NCBI GenBank assembly: GCA_029821235.1 | Contig: JALGTT010000005.1 | Span: 1-16,738, forward strand | From: Candidatus Hebobacteria bacterium | GTDB taxonomy: Bacteria; Armatimonadota; Hebobacteria; Hebobacterales; Hebobacteraceae | Direction of reading: 5' to 3' | DNA: 16,738 bases | In this document: positions 8,398 through 15,100 of the stretch, in pieces | Layout of the letters: every line of letters begins with the position of its first letter | Position numbering within the stretch: the stretch's first letter is position 1 | Translations under genes and position numbers: made by a program | Notes under the pieces: model-generated | Told to the model about the DNA's origin: nothing | Database searches by the model: none | The model's input: the letters and a program-made list of their open reading frames with translations, nothing else

Positions 8398-8556
8398 GGA
8401 TTCTCCTCCAGACGGCTCCGCCATCTGATCAGGCTGCACTTCTTCCCGTCGTTTTCGTCTACCCGTCGCCACACTCAGCCTCGCTTGGTTGTCCGTTTAG
8501 CGGAAAAGCATCCTGTTCGGGTTTTCTTCGACGCCTCGCGCGCCTCACCTCTTGCC

Positions 8557-9189
8557 CTAGTTGGGCTTATCCGGCTCTGCAGGGGACGTTTGTCCGGCAT
8601 TGCGCGTTCCCACCACCACTTTGCTGGCGCGCAGTACACGCCCCCCGTGCATGTATCCCTTCTGCGTCTCCTCCACCACCACTCCCTCTTCGCCGTCGGG
8701 CGGCACGGCAACCTGGGCCACCGCCTCGTGGCGGCTGATGTCGAATTGCTGACCCACGGCCTCTATCGGCTTCACATCCCACCGCGCCAACAGGTCGAGA
8801 ACCTGACGATAGATGAGTTTCACGCCATCGTACACCGCTCGCGCTTCCGCGGGGGCGTCGTCCGCCAGCCGCGTGGTCTCCAGCGCGCGCTCCAGGTTGT
8901 CCACCACCGTCAACATGTCCCGGAGCACGTCCTCCGCGCCGCGCAACTCCGCCTCCGCGATCTGCTGCCTCGCGCGCTTCCGCGCGTTGTCCATGTCGGC
9001 CAGCGCCCGCAGATAGCGGTTCCTCATCTCCTCGACCTGCCGCTCCAACTCCGAGGCGCGCGCGGCCAGCGCCTCCCTCTCCCGGTCACCGCCGGCCGTC
9101 TGCTGGTCCTTCTGGGCGGGCGCCTCCGGCTCGGGTGTCTGGCCCTTCGGCGCGCCGCCTCCTTGCTTCTTCCGATTGTCCTTCACCAA
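8557..9189 (-). CDS. grpE: Nucleotide exchange factor GrpE
   Basis: GrpE releases ADP from the DnaK (Hsp70) chaperone and may act as a thermosensor. This 210-residue protein has a low-complexity charged N-terminus, a long helix with heptad character (residues about 40-100, including YLRALADMDNARKRARQQ) and the compact beta domain ending in GYMHGGRVLRASKVVVG, the family's C-terminal signature. The start is TTG at 9189 with GAGGAG six bases upstream. The adjacent GTG at 9186 is equally possible and changes the protein by one residue. Neither dnaK, dnaJ nor hrcA is in the window, and no CIRCE-like inverted repeat was seen upstream, so heat-shock control through HrcA is not supported here. Placement directly before ftsZ is unusual. 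Confidence 0.95.
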   Translation of the reverse strand: MVKDNRKKQGGGAPKGQTPEPEAPAQKDQQTAGGDREREALAARASELERQVEEMRNRYLRALADMDNARKRARQQIAEAELRGAEDVLRDMLTVVDNLERALETTRLADDAPAEARAVYDGVKLIYRQVLDLLARWDVKPIEAVGQQFDISRHEAVAQVAVPPDGEEGVVVEETQKGYMHGGRVLRASKVVVGTRNAGQTSPAEPDKPN

Positions 9190-9237
9190 GCGTTGCTCCT
9201 CAACCGCCGCCCTGGCGGCCCGCTGCCTCAGCCGCGG

Positions 9238-9894
9238 TCACCGCCGGGCGAGAAATGCGTCAAACCCGTTCTCCTGGAGCCGCATCGCCTCTCGACGCGC
9301 CTCCTCCTCGGTCCGGAAGTTGCCGGTGAACACTCGATAGGTCACCTGCTCCCCGGAACGGTCCGTCTCCACCCTGGCCGGATAGCCCGCCCTGTTCAGT
9401 TCGTCGGCCAGTTCCTGTGCCCCTTGCCGGGAGACGAACGCCCCCACCTGCAGCACGTACGGTCCCGCCTCTTCTCCGGTCGAGGAGACGGGAGCGGAGG
9501 ATTCCCCCGCCTCGGTCTCGCCGCCCGGCGTCTCTGCCGTTTCGCCCGGTGTCCCGCCTCCAGTATCGGCCTGCTCCCCCTCCCCCGTCGGCTCTGCGCC
9601 TTCGGGCTCCCGGTACCGCTCGGGCACGTGGACCCGGCTGGGCACCAGCGGCGCCGGCGGCGCCTCCGCCTGCTCCTGGGCCTCCACCTGAGGGAGTTCC
9701 TGTCTATCCAACTCCGGCCCCGCCTTGACATAGGCGCGGGCGATGACCGCCCTTCCGATCACGAAGCCCACCGCAAATACGAGCACCAGCAGGGAGAAGG
9801 TGAGAAAGGCGGCGGGAAGAGACCCTCGGGGCATCCTCCGCTTGGGCGTTCGGCGCTGCTGTTCCTTCCAGATGTCATTCGTGGGAGCGGTCAT
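9238..9894 (-). CDS. Membrane-anchored SPOR-domain protein
   Basis: SPOR domains bind glycan strands of peptidoglycan stripped of stem peptides and take proteins to the division septum. This 218-residue protein has a basic cytoplasmic N-terminus (RRTPKRRMPRG), one transmembrane helix (about 26-47, LTFSLLVLVFAVGFVIG), then about 95 residues of Pro/Glu/Gly-rich linker. The C-terminal SPOR domain (about 145-218) begins PYVLQVGAF, followed by ADELNRAGYPARV, and ends in YRVFTGNF plus a helical tail. This is the FtsN-like type II membrane architecture, though I do not claim orthology. It starts just downstream of a likely terminator hairpin, with AGGAG 12 bases before the ATG (wide spacing). With grpE and ftsZ it may form one transcript. 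Confidence 0.88.
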   Translation of the reverse strand: MTAPTNDIWKEQQRRTPKRRMPRGSLPAAFLTFSLLVLVFAVGFVIGRAVIARAYVKAGPELDRQELPQVEAQEQAEAPPAPLVPSRVHVPERYREPEGAEPTGEGEQADTGGGTPGETAETPGGETEAGESSAPVSSTGEEAGPYVLQVGAFVSRQGAQELADELNRAGYPARVETDRSGEQVTYRVFTGNFRTEEEARREAMRLQENGFDAFLARR

Positions 9895-9934
9895 CGGCGG
9901 CCATCGCTCCTTTCCCGGTCCCTGTCATCGGACA

Positions 9935-9963
9935 ACTCGCCTCCGCGCGGGGCGGAGGCGAGT
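9935..9963 (-). terminator. Perfect 12-bp-stem hairpin, probable terminator after the ABC operon
   Basis: ACTCGCCTCCGC (9935-9946) pairs perfectly with GCGGAGGCGAGT (9952-9963) across a five-base loop. It lies 45 bases past the stop of the ABC ATPase gene and 40 bases before the SPOR gene, in the largest gap between these units. In the minus direction the stem is followed by TTGTCC, a poor T-run, so termination may be weak or factor-assisted. Hairpin geometry is certain; the terminator role is inferred. Confidence 0.5.
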
Positions 9964-10007
9964 GCACGGCCTCCCCTTCGTCGGTCCCGGCTGCCAGGAA
10001 GTGAAGC

Positions 10008-10778
10008 CTACTGCTCCTCTCCCTCCATTTCGCCCACCTGGACCTTGATGTCCGCCCGCTCCTCGATGCGCTCGATCTTGCCGTCCCGAATCCACACCAC
10101 CCGGTCGGAAACGTCAATCATCTTCAGGTCGTGGGTGGCGGAGATAATGGTGACGTTCTTCTCCTCGTTCATCTGCTTCAGCAGCGCGATGATCTCTTTG
10201 CCGGTCCGCAGGTCTAGGTTTCCGGTCGGCTCGTCGGCGAGGATGATGGCGGGGTCGTTGGCCAACGCACGGGCGATCGCCACCCGCTGCTGCTGGCCGC
10301 CGGAGAGTTCCGTCGGCTTGTGGTCCCGGCGGTCCCCCAGACCCACCACCTTCAGCAGGTTCGCGCCCTTCTCCAGCGCTTCGTCGGTGCTGAGGCCGGC
10401 GAACACCATCGGCAGGGTCACGTTTTCCAGCGCGGTCATCACGGGAATCAGGTTGAAGGTCTGGAAGATGTAGCCGATCTTGCGGCACCTCAGCCAGGCC
10501 AACTCAGTGGCGCTGAGTTGGGCCATGTCCACCTCGTCGATGAACACTGTACCCTTCGTCGGCTTGTCCAGGCCGCCGATCATGTTGAACAGGGTGGACT
10601 TGCCCGAGCCGGACGGCCCCATGATGGAGACGTACTCGCCGCGGCGGATGTCCAGGGCCACATTGTCCAGCGCCCGCACCTCCTGGCCGCCCATCACGTA
10701 GAACTTGGCCAGGTCTTTGGTGCGCACGATGTACTCGTAGACCGACCCGCCTGCGGCTTCTCCCGTGGTAGTCGTCAT
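10008..10778 (-). CDS. ABC transporter ATP-binding protein, MacB/LolD type
   Basis: This is the ATPase subunit of a mechanotransmission-type ABC system. Its 256 residues contain Walker A GPSGSGKST (54-62), Q-loop Q106 (IFQTFNLIP), signature LSGGQ (158-162), Walker B IILADEP (178-184) followed by TGNLD, and switch histidine H216 (SATHD). The QTFNLIP and TGNLD stretches are typical of the LolD/MacB/FtsE group, which drives FtsX-type permeases. The C-terminal 25 residues are an acidic extension (ending VGEMEGEEQ) beyond the usual domain end. The ATG has GGGAG seven bases upstream. It lies 82 bases after the small permease gene, which should supply its membrane partner, and is the last gene before the hairpin at 9935-9963. 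The substrate is unknown. Confidence 0.95.
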   Translation of the reverse strand: MTTTTGEAAGGSVYEYIVRTKDLAKFYVMGGQEVRALDNVALDIRRGEYVSIMGPSGSGKSTLFNMIGGLDKPTKGTVFIDEVDMAQLSATELAWLRCRKIGYIFQTFNLIPVMTALENVTLPMVFAGLSTDEALEKGANLLKVVGLGDRRDHKPTELSGGQQQRVAIARALANDPAIILADEPTGNLDLRTGKEIIALLKQMNEEKNVTIISATHDLKMIDVSDRVVWIRDGKIERIEERADIKVQVGEMEGEEQ

Positions 10779-10793
10779 CTTCTCACTCCCTCA

Positions 10794-10811
10794 GGTGCGC
10801 TGCCGCGCACC
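10794..10811. promoter_or_regulatory. Small perfect hairpin just upstream of the ATPase ribosome-binding site
   Basis: GGTGCGC (10794-10800) and GCGCACC (10805-10811) form a 7-bp stem with a four-base loop. On the minus strand the stem ends directly before the GAGGGAG ribosome-binding region of the ABC ATPase gene. It could tune translation or mRNA processing between the permease and ATPase cistrons, or be a chance structure in GC-rich DNA. Confidence 0.3.
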
Positions 10812-10860
10812 AATCGCTATCTCGAATATCGTACGCCGACGCCGGTAGCGGCCGTCGGGG

Positions 10861-11544
10861 CTAGAACTCGGACCTCAGCGCGGCGGCCGGCGGCATCTTC
10901 GCCGCGCGCCACGCCGGATACAGCGCGGCGAGCATAGAGAGCACTCCTCCGATCACCACGCCGACGAGCACGCACAACCAGAGCGGAACCGGCGAGCCCC
11001 CCAGTTTCATCGCGGGAGCCGCCCAGGCCGCGAAGGTGTTCTTCGCCCCGATGCGGCCCATCCACATGATGGTCATCGCCCCCGTGCCCACCACCGCGCC
11101 TGCGACCGAGCCCAGCACGCCAAGCAGCAGCGCCTCCAGGATGAACAGGCGCACGATGAAGCGGTCGAGCGCGCCGAGGCACTTCATGGTGCCGATCTCC
11201 TTGTAGCGCTCGGTCACGGACATGAGCATGGAGTTGACGATGCCCACAGTGGCCACCACCAGCGACATGGTCACCAGCCAGATGATCCGGGCCTGCATCT
11301 CGGCCTCCTGCGGGGTGATGCCCTGTTCCAGGTCCAATTTCGCCTTCACCGCGGCGGCGGCCCCGCCGAAGAACACCGCGCTCATGAAGGCCGTGCCCAG
11401 AAAGATGCCCGAGGCGGTGATGACAGACCGGCCGAAGCGAACGAAGATGTTCTCCCTGGTCATCTGGAGCGCCTTGGACCAGGGCAGCATGATCTGCTTC
11501 TGAATGCCCGCCTTGTCCGGTATCCTCTCGACTACCCCTGCCAT
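10861..11544 (-). CDS. ABC transporter permease, compact FtsX/MacB-like
   Basis: The 227-residue protein has four hydrophobic segments. The first (VITASGIFLGTAFMSAVFF) is followed by only about 30 residues before the three-helix FtsX core. That core includes VATVGIVNSMLMSV, the coupling-helix motif ERYKEIGTMKCLGA, and a last helix ending AALYPAWRAAK. MacB and LolC/E proteins carry a large periplasmic domain between helices 1 and 2; here it is nearly absent. ATG 11544 is chosen over the upstream in-frame start at 11598 because GGAG lies nine bases before it and it falls four bases past the PqqD-like stop. It pairs naturally with the ATPase encoded downstream. The C-terminus PPAAALRSEF is typical of FtsX permeases. 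Confidence 0.9.
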   Translation of the reverse strand: MAGVVERIPDKAGIQKQIMLPWSKALQMTRENIFVRFGRSVITASGIFLGTAFMSAVFFGGAAAAVKAKLDLEQGITPQEAEMQARIIWLVTMSLVVATVGIVNSMLMSVTERYKEIGTMKCLGALDRFIVRLFILEALLLGVLGSVAGAVVGTGAMTIMWMGRIGAKNTFAAWAAPAMKLGGSPVPLWLCVLVGVVIGGVLSMLAALYPAWRAAKMPPAAALRSEF

Positions 11545-11548
11545 GGAG

Positions 11549-12004
11549 CTACTCTCCCTTTTTCCTGCGCTTCCCTTTGCCGGCCGAAGGGCCGGCATCC
11601 TGCGGCTCGCCCTCCCGGCGGCCGCGGCCCCGCTCCTCCACCAGGAACGCCACCATTCCTCTTTTTCCGAGGTCCCTGAGATAGGTCCGCAGGGACCACT
11701 CCGCTTCCGCCCGGGTCAGTTTGTGTTCCCGCCGGAAGATCTCGATCATGTCCTGTAATGTGTTCTTCCCGTCACACAGCTCCCATACCTGCTTCCCAAC
11801 CTCATCAAGCTCCACCATTCGCTCCCGAGGAATGGGAAACAGCACCGCCAGCACCCACACCCACCAGGCGGTGCTGCGCTTGAGGTAGACCTTTAGACCG
11901 CCCTTTTCGGTGGGTTCGATCTTCAGCTCCGGGTTCCTCACCGGCCGGGAGCTGAGCACCTGCTCCGGCGTGAGCAACGGAGTTTTCCTGCGTCTGATTC
12001 TCAC
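11549..12004 (-). CDS. PqqD-like (RRE-fold) protein with hydrophobic insert
   Basis: PqqD-type domains are small winged-helix folds that bind peptide substrates, classically for radical SAM enzymes in RiPP pathways. In this 151-residue protein the family pattern is seen at VELDEVGKQVWELCDGKNT (64-82), then an EIF helix and a final SLRTYLRDLGKRGMVAFL region. Unusual features are a Trp-rich hydrophobic insert (AWWVWVLAVLFPIPR, 46-60) that could touch the membrane, and a basic C-terminal tail (KGKRRKKGE). The start is GTG, overlapping the preceding stop by four bases, with GAGG four bases upstream. No radical SAM enzyme or peptide precursor is visible; its neighbours are ABC permeases, so it may act as an adaptor. 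The family call is good, the role unknown. Confidence 0.8.
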   Translation of the reverse strand: MRIRRRKTPLLTPEQVLSSRPVRNPELKIEPTEKGGLKVYLKRSTAWWVWVLAVLFPIPRERMVELDEVGKQVWELCDGKNTLQDMIEIFRREHKLTRAEAEWSLRTYLRDLGKRGMVAFLVEERGRGRREGEPQDAGPSAGKGKRRKKGE

Positions 12005-12981
12005 GGTTCCTCATGGCAAATGATCGAGTCTACTACCGCCTTCAGCACCTCGCCCGATTCCGGCTCAACGCTCTCCACCAGGTAGAGGCGATTCGCCTCC
12101 GGACAGTGCCAGGCACACGCGGTCCAGGCGGAGCCCCCGCGCCGCACGGCACGGCCCAGGGCCCGCCTCACCCCGCCGGAGAGCCCTCTCTCCGCCCCCC
12201 AGGCAGCGATGCCCTCGTGGCCCTTCACGGGCATCTCCTCGCTCTGCCAGGTGATGTCCCGCCGTCCGCTGAGGTGGTCGGCGAACCACTCGGCCACCGT
12301 CCGACCCTCCAGCACCAGCGACACCATCCCCCACCTGGCCACCGAGAGCCAGGATCCACCTTTCTTTGCCGCCAGCCGCATCTCCAGATGGCGGCTGAGC
12401 CGCTTGTGCCTTTCCATCAGATAGGACTCGGGGGCGAGGAAACTCAGCCCGTCCAGCCCCCACCAACGCCATCCCTCGGTCCCGTGATCCTCCAGCGAAG
12501 CCAGCACCTCCCGCGCGGTCTCGTGGAGCCGCTCCTGGGGGAGCCAGCTCACCTGCGCGATCACGGCTCGCTCGCACACCTCGCAATTCCACAGCACGCC
12601 CATCCCGCAGTAGCGTCCTCGCCAGGCAAACCCGAGGAGGTCCTTCTTCGGTTTCGCGCGCTGGCTGAGCACCCGCGCCTCGGTGTCCACCTCCAACTGG
12701 GCCGGCCTCCTTGACTTGCCCAGCACCGGCACCATCCGCAACACGCGCCCCCCCAGGCTGACCGGGCCGCCTCCCGAGAGGCGCTTCGCATACTCCTCCC
12801 GCTTGCGCTGCAGGTCAATGGGCCCAGGCGACCATTTAACCTGCAGCCGCGGCATCAACTGATCGTCGATTCGCAGATAGCCGCTCCTGTCGTCTCCGCC
12901 GACCGCGGCCAACACCCAGTCCGCCGGGGTCCACACCGAGATGCTGTGCCAGCCGATGAGGGTTCTCTCATCCGCGCTCAA
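12001..12981 (-). CDS. Uncharacterised protein with two homologous halves
   Basis: I do not recognise a named family. The 326-residue protein has no signal peptide or transmembrane helix. It appears to be a tandem duplication. Residues 10-166 and 170-323 each begin with a hydrophobic/Pro stretch near a Trp (VWTPADWVL; SFLAPESYL), and each ends with a W-x-C-x4-R element (LWNCEVCERAV; AWHCPEANRLY) followed by a helix ending in H (VLASLEDH; VVDSIICH). Strand-rich halves starting with a P-x-x-W/Y motif loosely recall PsbP/Mog1-type folds, but that is only a guess. The start is TTG with GAGG eight bases upstream; it precedes, and overlaps by four bases (GTGA), the PqqD-like gene, so the two are probably co-produced. 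The next gene upstream is the OPT-like transporter. Confidence 0.75.
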   Translation of the reverse strand: MSADERTLIGWHSISVWTPADWVLAAVGGDDRSGYLRIDDQLMPRLQVKWSPGPIDLQRKREEYAKRLSGGGPVSLGGRVLRMVPVLGKSRRPAQLEVDTEARVLSQRAKPKKDLLGFAWRGRYCGMGVLWNCEVCERAVIAQVSWLPQERLHETAREVLASLEDHGTEGWRWWGLDGLSFLAPESYLMERHKRLSRHLEMRLAAKKGGSWLSVARWGMVSLVLEGRTVAEWFADHLSGRRDITWQSEEMPVKGHEGIAAWGAERGLSGGVRRALGRAVRRGGSAWTACAWHCPEANRLYLVESVEPESGEVLKAVVDSIICHEEP

Positions 12982-13015
12982 TTCTCCATCCTCTGAGAGC
13001 CCTCTGTCGGGAACA

Positions 13016-15064
13016 TCAGTACGGCAGCGACCTCACCGCCTTGAAGATGATGGTCAGTCCAATGGATACCATGCCGATCAACCCTACTCCGCAGGTGTAG
13101 CCCGCGGCCAGCACCGGCGCATACCGCATCCACCGCTCCGTCCCGAAGCGCCTGGCGAAGTAATAGCGTCCCAGCATGGCGCCGATGAAGAGCGGAATCA
13201 CATCCACCGTCCAGATCACGAACCCCGAGGCCAGTCCGTAGAACCACAGCGAGGGCACCCGCAACAGGATGAGGGCCACGTAGCTGACCAGGGCCCCGAC
13301 TCCCGCATACCCGATGATGGGGAACTTGATCGCCCTCAGCAGGAAGATCGGCTGATTGGCGCCGGTCTCTGCGGTAGCGCTGGCCCACAGGCACTGATAG
13401 AACGCGTTCAGGGGCCAGTAGGTCTGCGCATACGGGTACTGGGAGGACGGAATCTGGCTCGACCGCCAGTAGAACGACCAGTAGATGAAACTGGAGGTCA
13501 GCATCAACACCAACAGGAAGGCCTCCGCCTTGATTACGCTCCTCATTCGCGTGCCCGTCAGCTCCACCTCGCGGAAGCTCTGTGCCGCCCAGCCGTGGTC
13601 GTAGTAGGGGATCGGCGCGAACCAGATGTCCACGCCCTTGTAGCCGCTGAGAATGAAGGTGGCCTGGAGCACATAGGGAATGGAGATCGGCCGGCCGGTC
13701 AGCCCCATCAGCCGGGCGGAGATGTAGGAGACCAGCGGGCTCCACAGGAACGCGAAGATCAACAGGAACTTGAGGTCGAACTTGGGCACCAGCGCGTGGG
13801 CCACCAGCACATAGGCGACCGTGGCGAAGGACCAGGCGCCCAGCGCCGCCCAGATGGGGAAGTCCCCACGCCCACCGGGGATGTCGCGATAGGTGCGCCC
13901 GCCTCCGGTGGCCCTTTGCACCCTCGCCTTCAACAGGTGCCCCATCACGGTGTACACCCCGATGAGAGCGATGGCGAGCGAGATGCCGATGCCCACGCTC
14001 ATGTAGAAGTCGAAATCCAGCGTGATCTGGCTTTGAAGCAGGTTCATGCCTCGCGACCAGGTGGGGAACATCTCCGGGTGCGCGCGGAAGAGGATGGGCG
14101 AGAACAGGAAGTTGGTGAACATGGAGGCGACGAACTGTCCCACTACGATGGGGAAGGGAAGCACGAATCCCCAGAAGATGAGACCGATGTCGGTCCCGAT
14201 GCCGATTCTGCCGGTGGGCAGTGCATCCTCCGCATTGGGCACCAGATCGATGAAGGGGATGGGGATCAGTTTCAACGGATCGGCCAGGAAGCCGCTGGTG
14301 ATCACCGGGATGGCGACATAGAAGAAGCCGTACACCATGCCGATCATGGTGGCCACCGAGAACACTTGCCAGCGCCACGATTCCTTTTCCTCGGAGACCT
14401 CCGCCAGGGCGGTCGCGCCCTGCGCGGCGATGGGCGCCATGGGGAAGGGCAGCCTTTCTACATCCGAGGTGGTTCGGAACAGGAAGTAGCCGAGGCCGAT
14501 CCACTGCATCCGGCTCATCACGTTTCCGAACAGCAGCAGGAGAATGGGAATCGTCCAGTCGTGGTGGAAGAATGTCCTCTCCACGTAGGCCGTCGAGCCG
14601 AGAGGAGGCGCGTACCAGGTGGGGATCTTGTCCGCGATGTCGAATTGCCGCGCCGCAGGCGAGTTGACCAGGTACTGGGCCCAGATCAGCCAGGCGAACG
14701 CCCCCCCAGCCAGCGCCAGGCCGCCCACCATGTAGGTGATGCTTCCCGCCATGTAGTAGATCATGTACAATTCCTGGCGGGTGAGCACCGTGAACGACCG
14801 CCGGGCGATCTCCGTGAACAGGATGATGGTGGTCCACTGGCCGGCCGGCCCCAGGTTCTGCCCCACCATCAGCCCCAGATAGATGGCGCCCGGCATCATT
14901 ACCACGCCGACGAAGAGCGCGCCCAGAATGGTCTTGAGGGTGAAGCCCTCGGCGAACTCCTTGGGCTCCAGATCCTCCCGCCGCTCCAGATACCACTCGC
15001 CAGCGTCGGCCTTCTTTTCGATCGCTGCGTCTAATCTGTCTTCCTGCTCCGCCAACCCGGTCAC
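13016..15064 (-). CDS. OPT-like multi-pass membrane transporter, DUF6785 type (full length)
   Basis: This 682-residue protein has a soluble N-terminal segment (about 45 residues, charged) and then more than a dozen hydrophobic helices. The first reads LKTILGALFVGVVMMPGAIY followed by LGLMVGQNLGP, like the opening helix of oligopeptide-transporter (OPT) proteins. Re-entrant-looking motifs and long loops (PLGSTAYVERTFFHHDWTIP; GYKGVDIWFAPIPYYDHGW) fit OPT-like folds. I therefore call it OPT-like, probably moving peptides or metal complexes across the inner membrane, with the substrate unproven. It is a paralogue-like relative of the partial plus-strand gene at the left edge. The start is GTG with a weak upstream AG-rich site. 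It lies 36 bases after the large permease and 34 bases before the duplicated-half protein. Confidence 0.82.
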   Translation of the reverse strand: MTGLAEQEDRLDAAIEKKADAGEWYLERREDLEPKEFAEGFTLKTILGALFVGVVMMPGAIYLGLMVGQNLGPAGQWTTIILFTEIARRSFTVLTRQELYMIYYMAGSITYMVGGLALAGGAFAWLIWAQYLVNSPAARQFDIADKIPTWYAPPLGSTAYVERTFFHHDWTIPILLLLFGNVMSRMQWIGLGYFLFRTTSDVERLPFPMAPIAAQGATALAEVSEEKESWRWQVFSVATMIGMVYGFFYVAIPVITSGFLADPLKLIPIPFIDLVPNAEDALPTGRIGIGTDIGLIFWGFVLPFPIVVGQFVASMFTNFLFSPILFRAHPEMFPTWSRGMNLLQSQITLDFDFYMSVGIGISLAIALIGVYTVMGHLLKARVQRATGGGRTYRDIPGGRGDFPIWAALGAWSFATVAYVLVAHALVPKFDLKFLLIFAFLWSPLVSYISARLMGLTGRPISIPYVLQATFILSGYKGVDIWFAPIPYYDHGWAAQSFREVELTGTRMRSVIKAEAFLLVLMLTSSFIYWSFYWRSSQIPSSQYPYAQTYWPLNAFYQCLWASATAETGANQPIFLLRAIKFPIIGYAGVGALVSYVALILLRVPSLWFYGLASGFVIWTVDVIPLFIGAMLGRYYFARRFGTERWMRYAPVLAAGYTCGVGLIGMVSIGLTIIFKAVRSLPY

Positions 15065-15100
15065 CTACTTTCTATCTAGGATGTCCTGAGACCGTGACAC

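Noticed and set aside
7276..10473. A 1065-codon open frame on the plus strand
   Set aside because: It runs antisense through ftsZ, grpE, the SPOR gene and most of the ABC ATPase gene, all clearly real. Composition is low-complexity His/Arg/Pro with no domain.
11545..11598. Upstream 18-codon extension of the compact permease
   Set aside because: It would overlap the PqqD-like gene by about 50 bases. The ATG at 11544 has a better ribosome-binding site and leaves a four-base gap.
11549..12004. A RiPP biosynthesis cluster around the PqqD-like gene
   Set aside because: I looked for a radical SAM enzyme, a peptidase and a short Gly-rich leader or core peptide gene in the neighbouring gaps and found none; the gaps are too short for an unrecognised enzyme.
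12941..15034. A 697-codon plus-strand frame and a 672-codon minus-strand frame in another register (12978-14996)
   Set aside because: Both overlap the OPT-like gene, whose frame alone gives regular transmembrane helices; the others are His/Arg/Gly-rich shadows.
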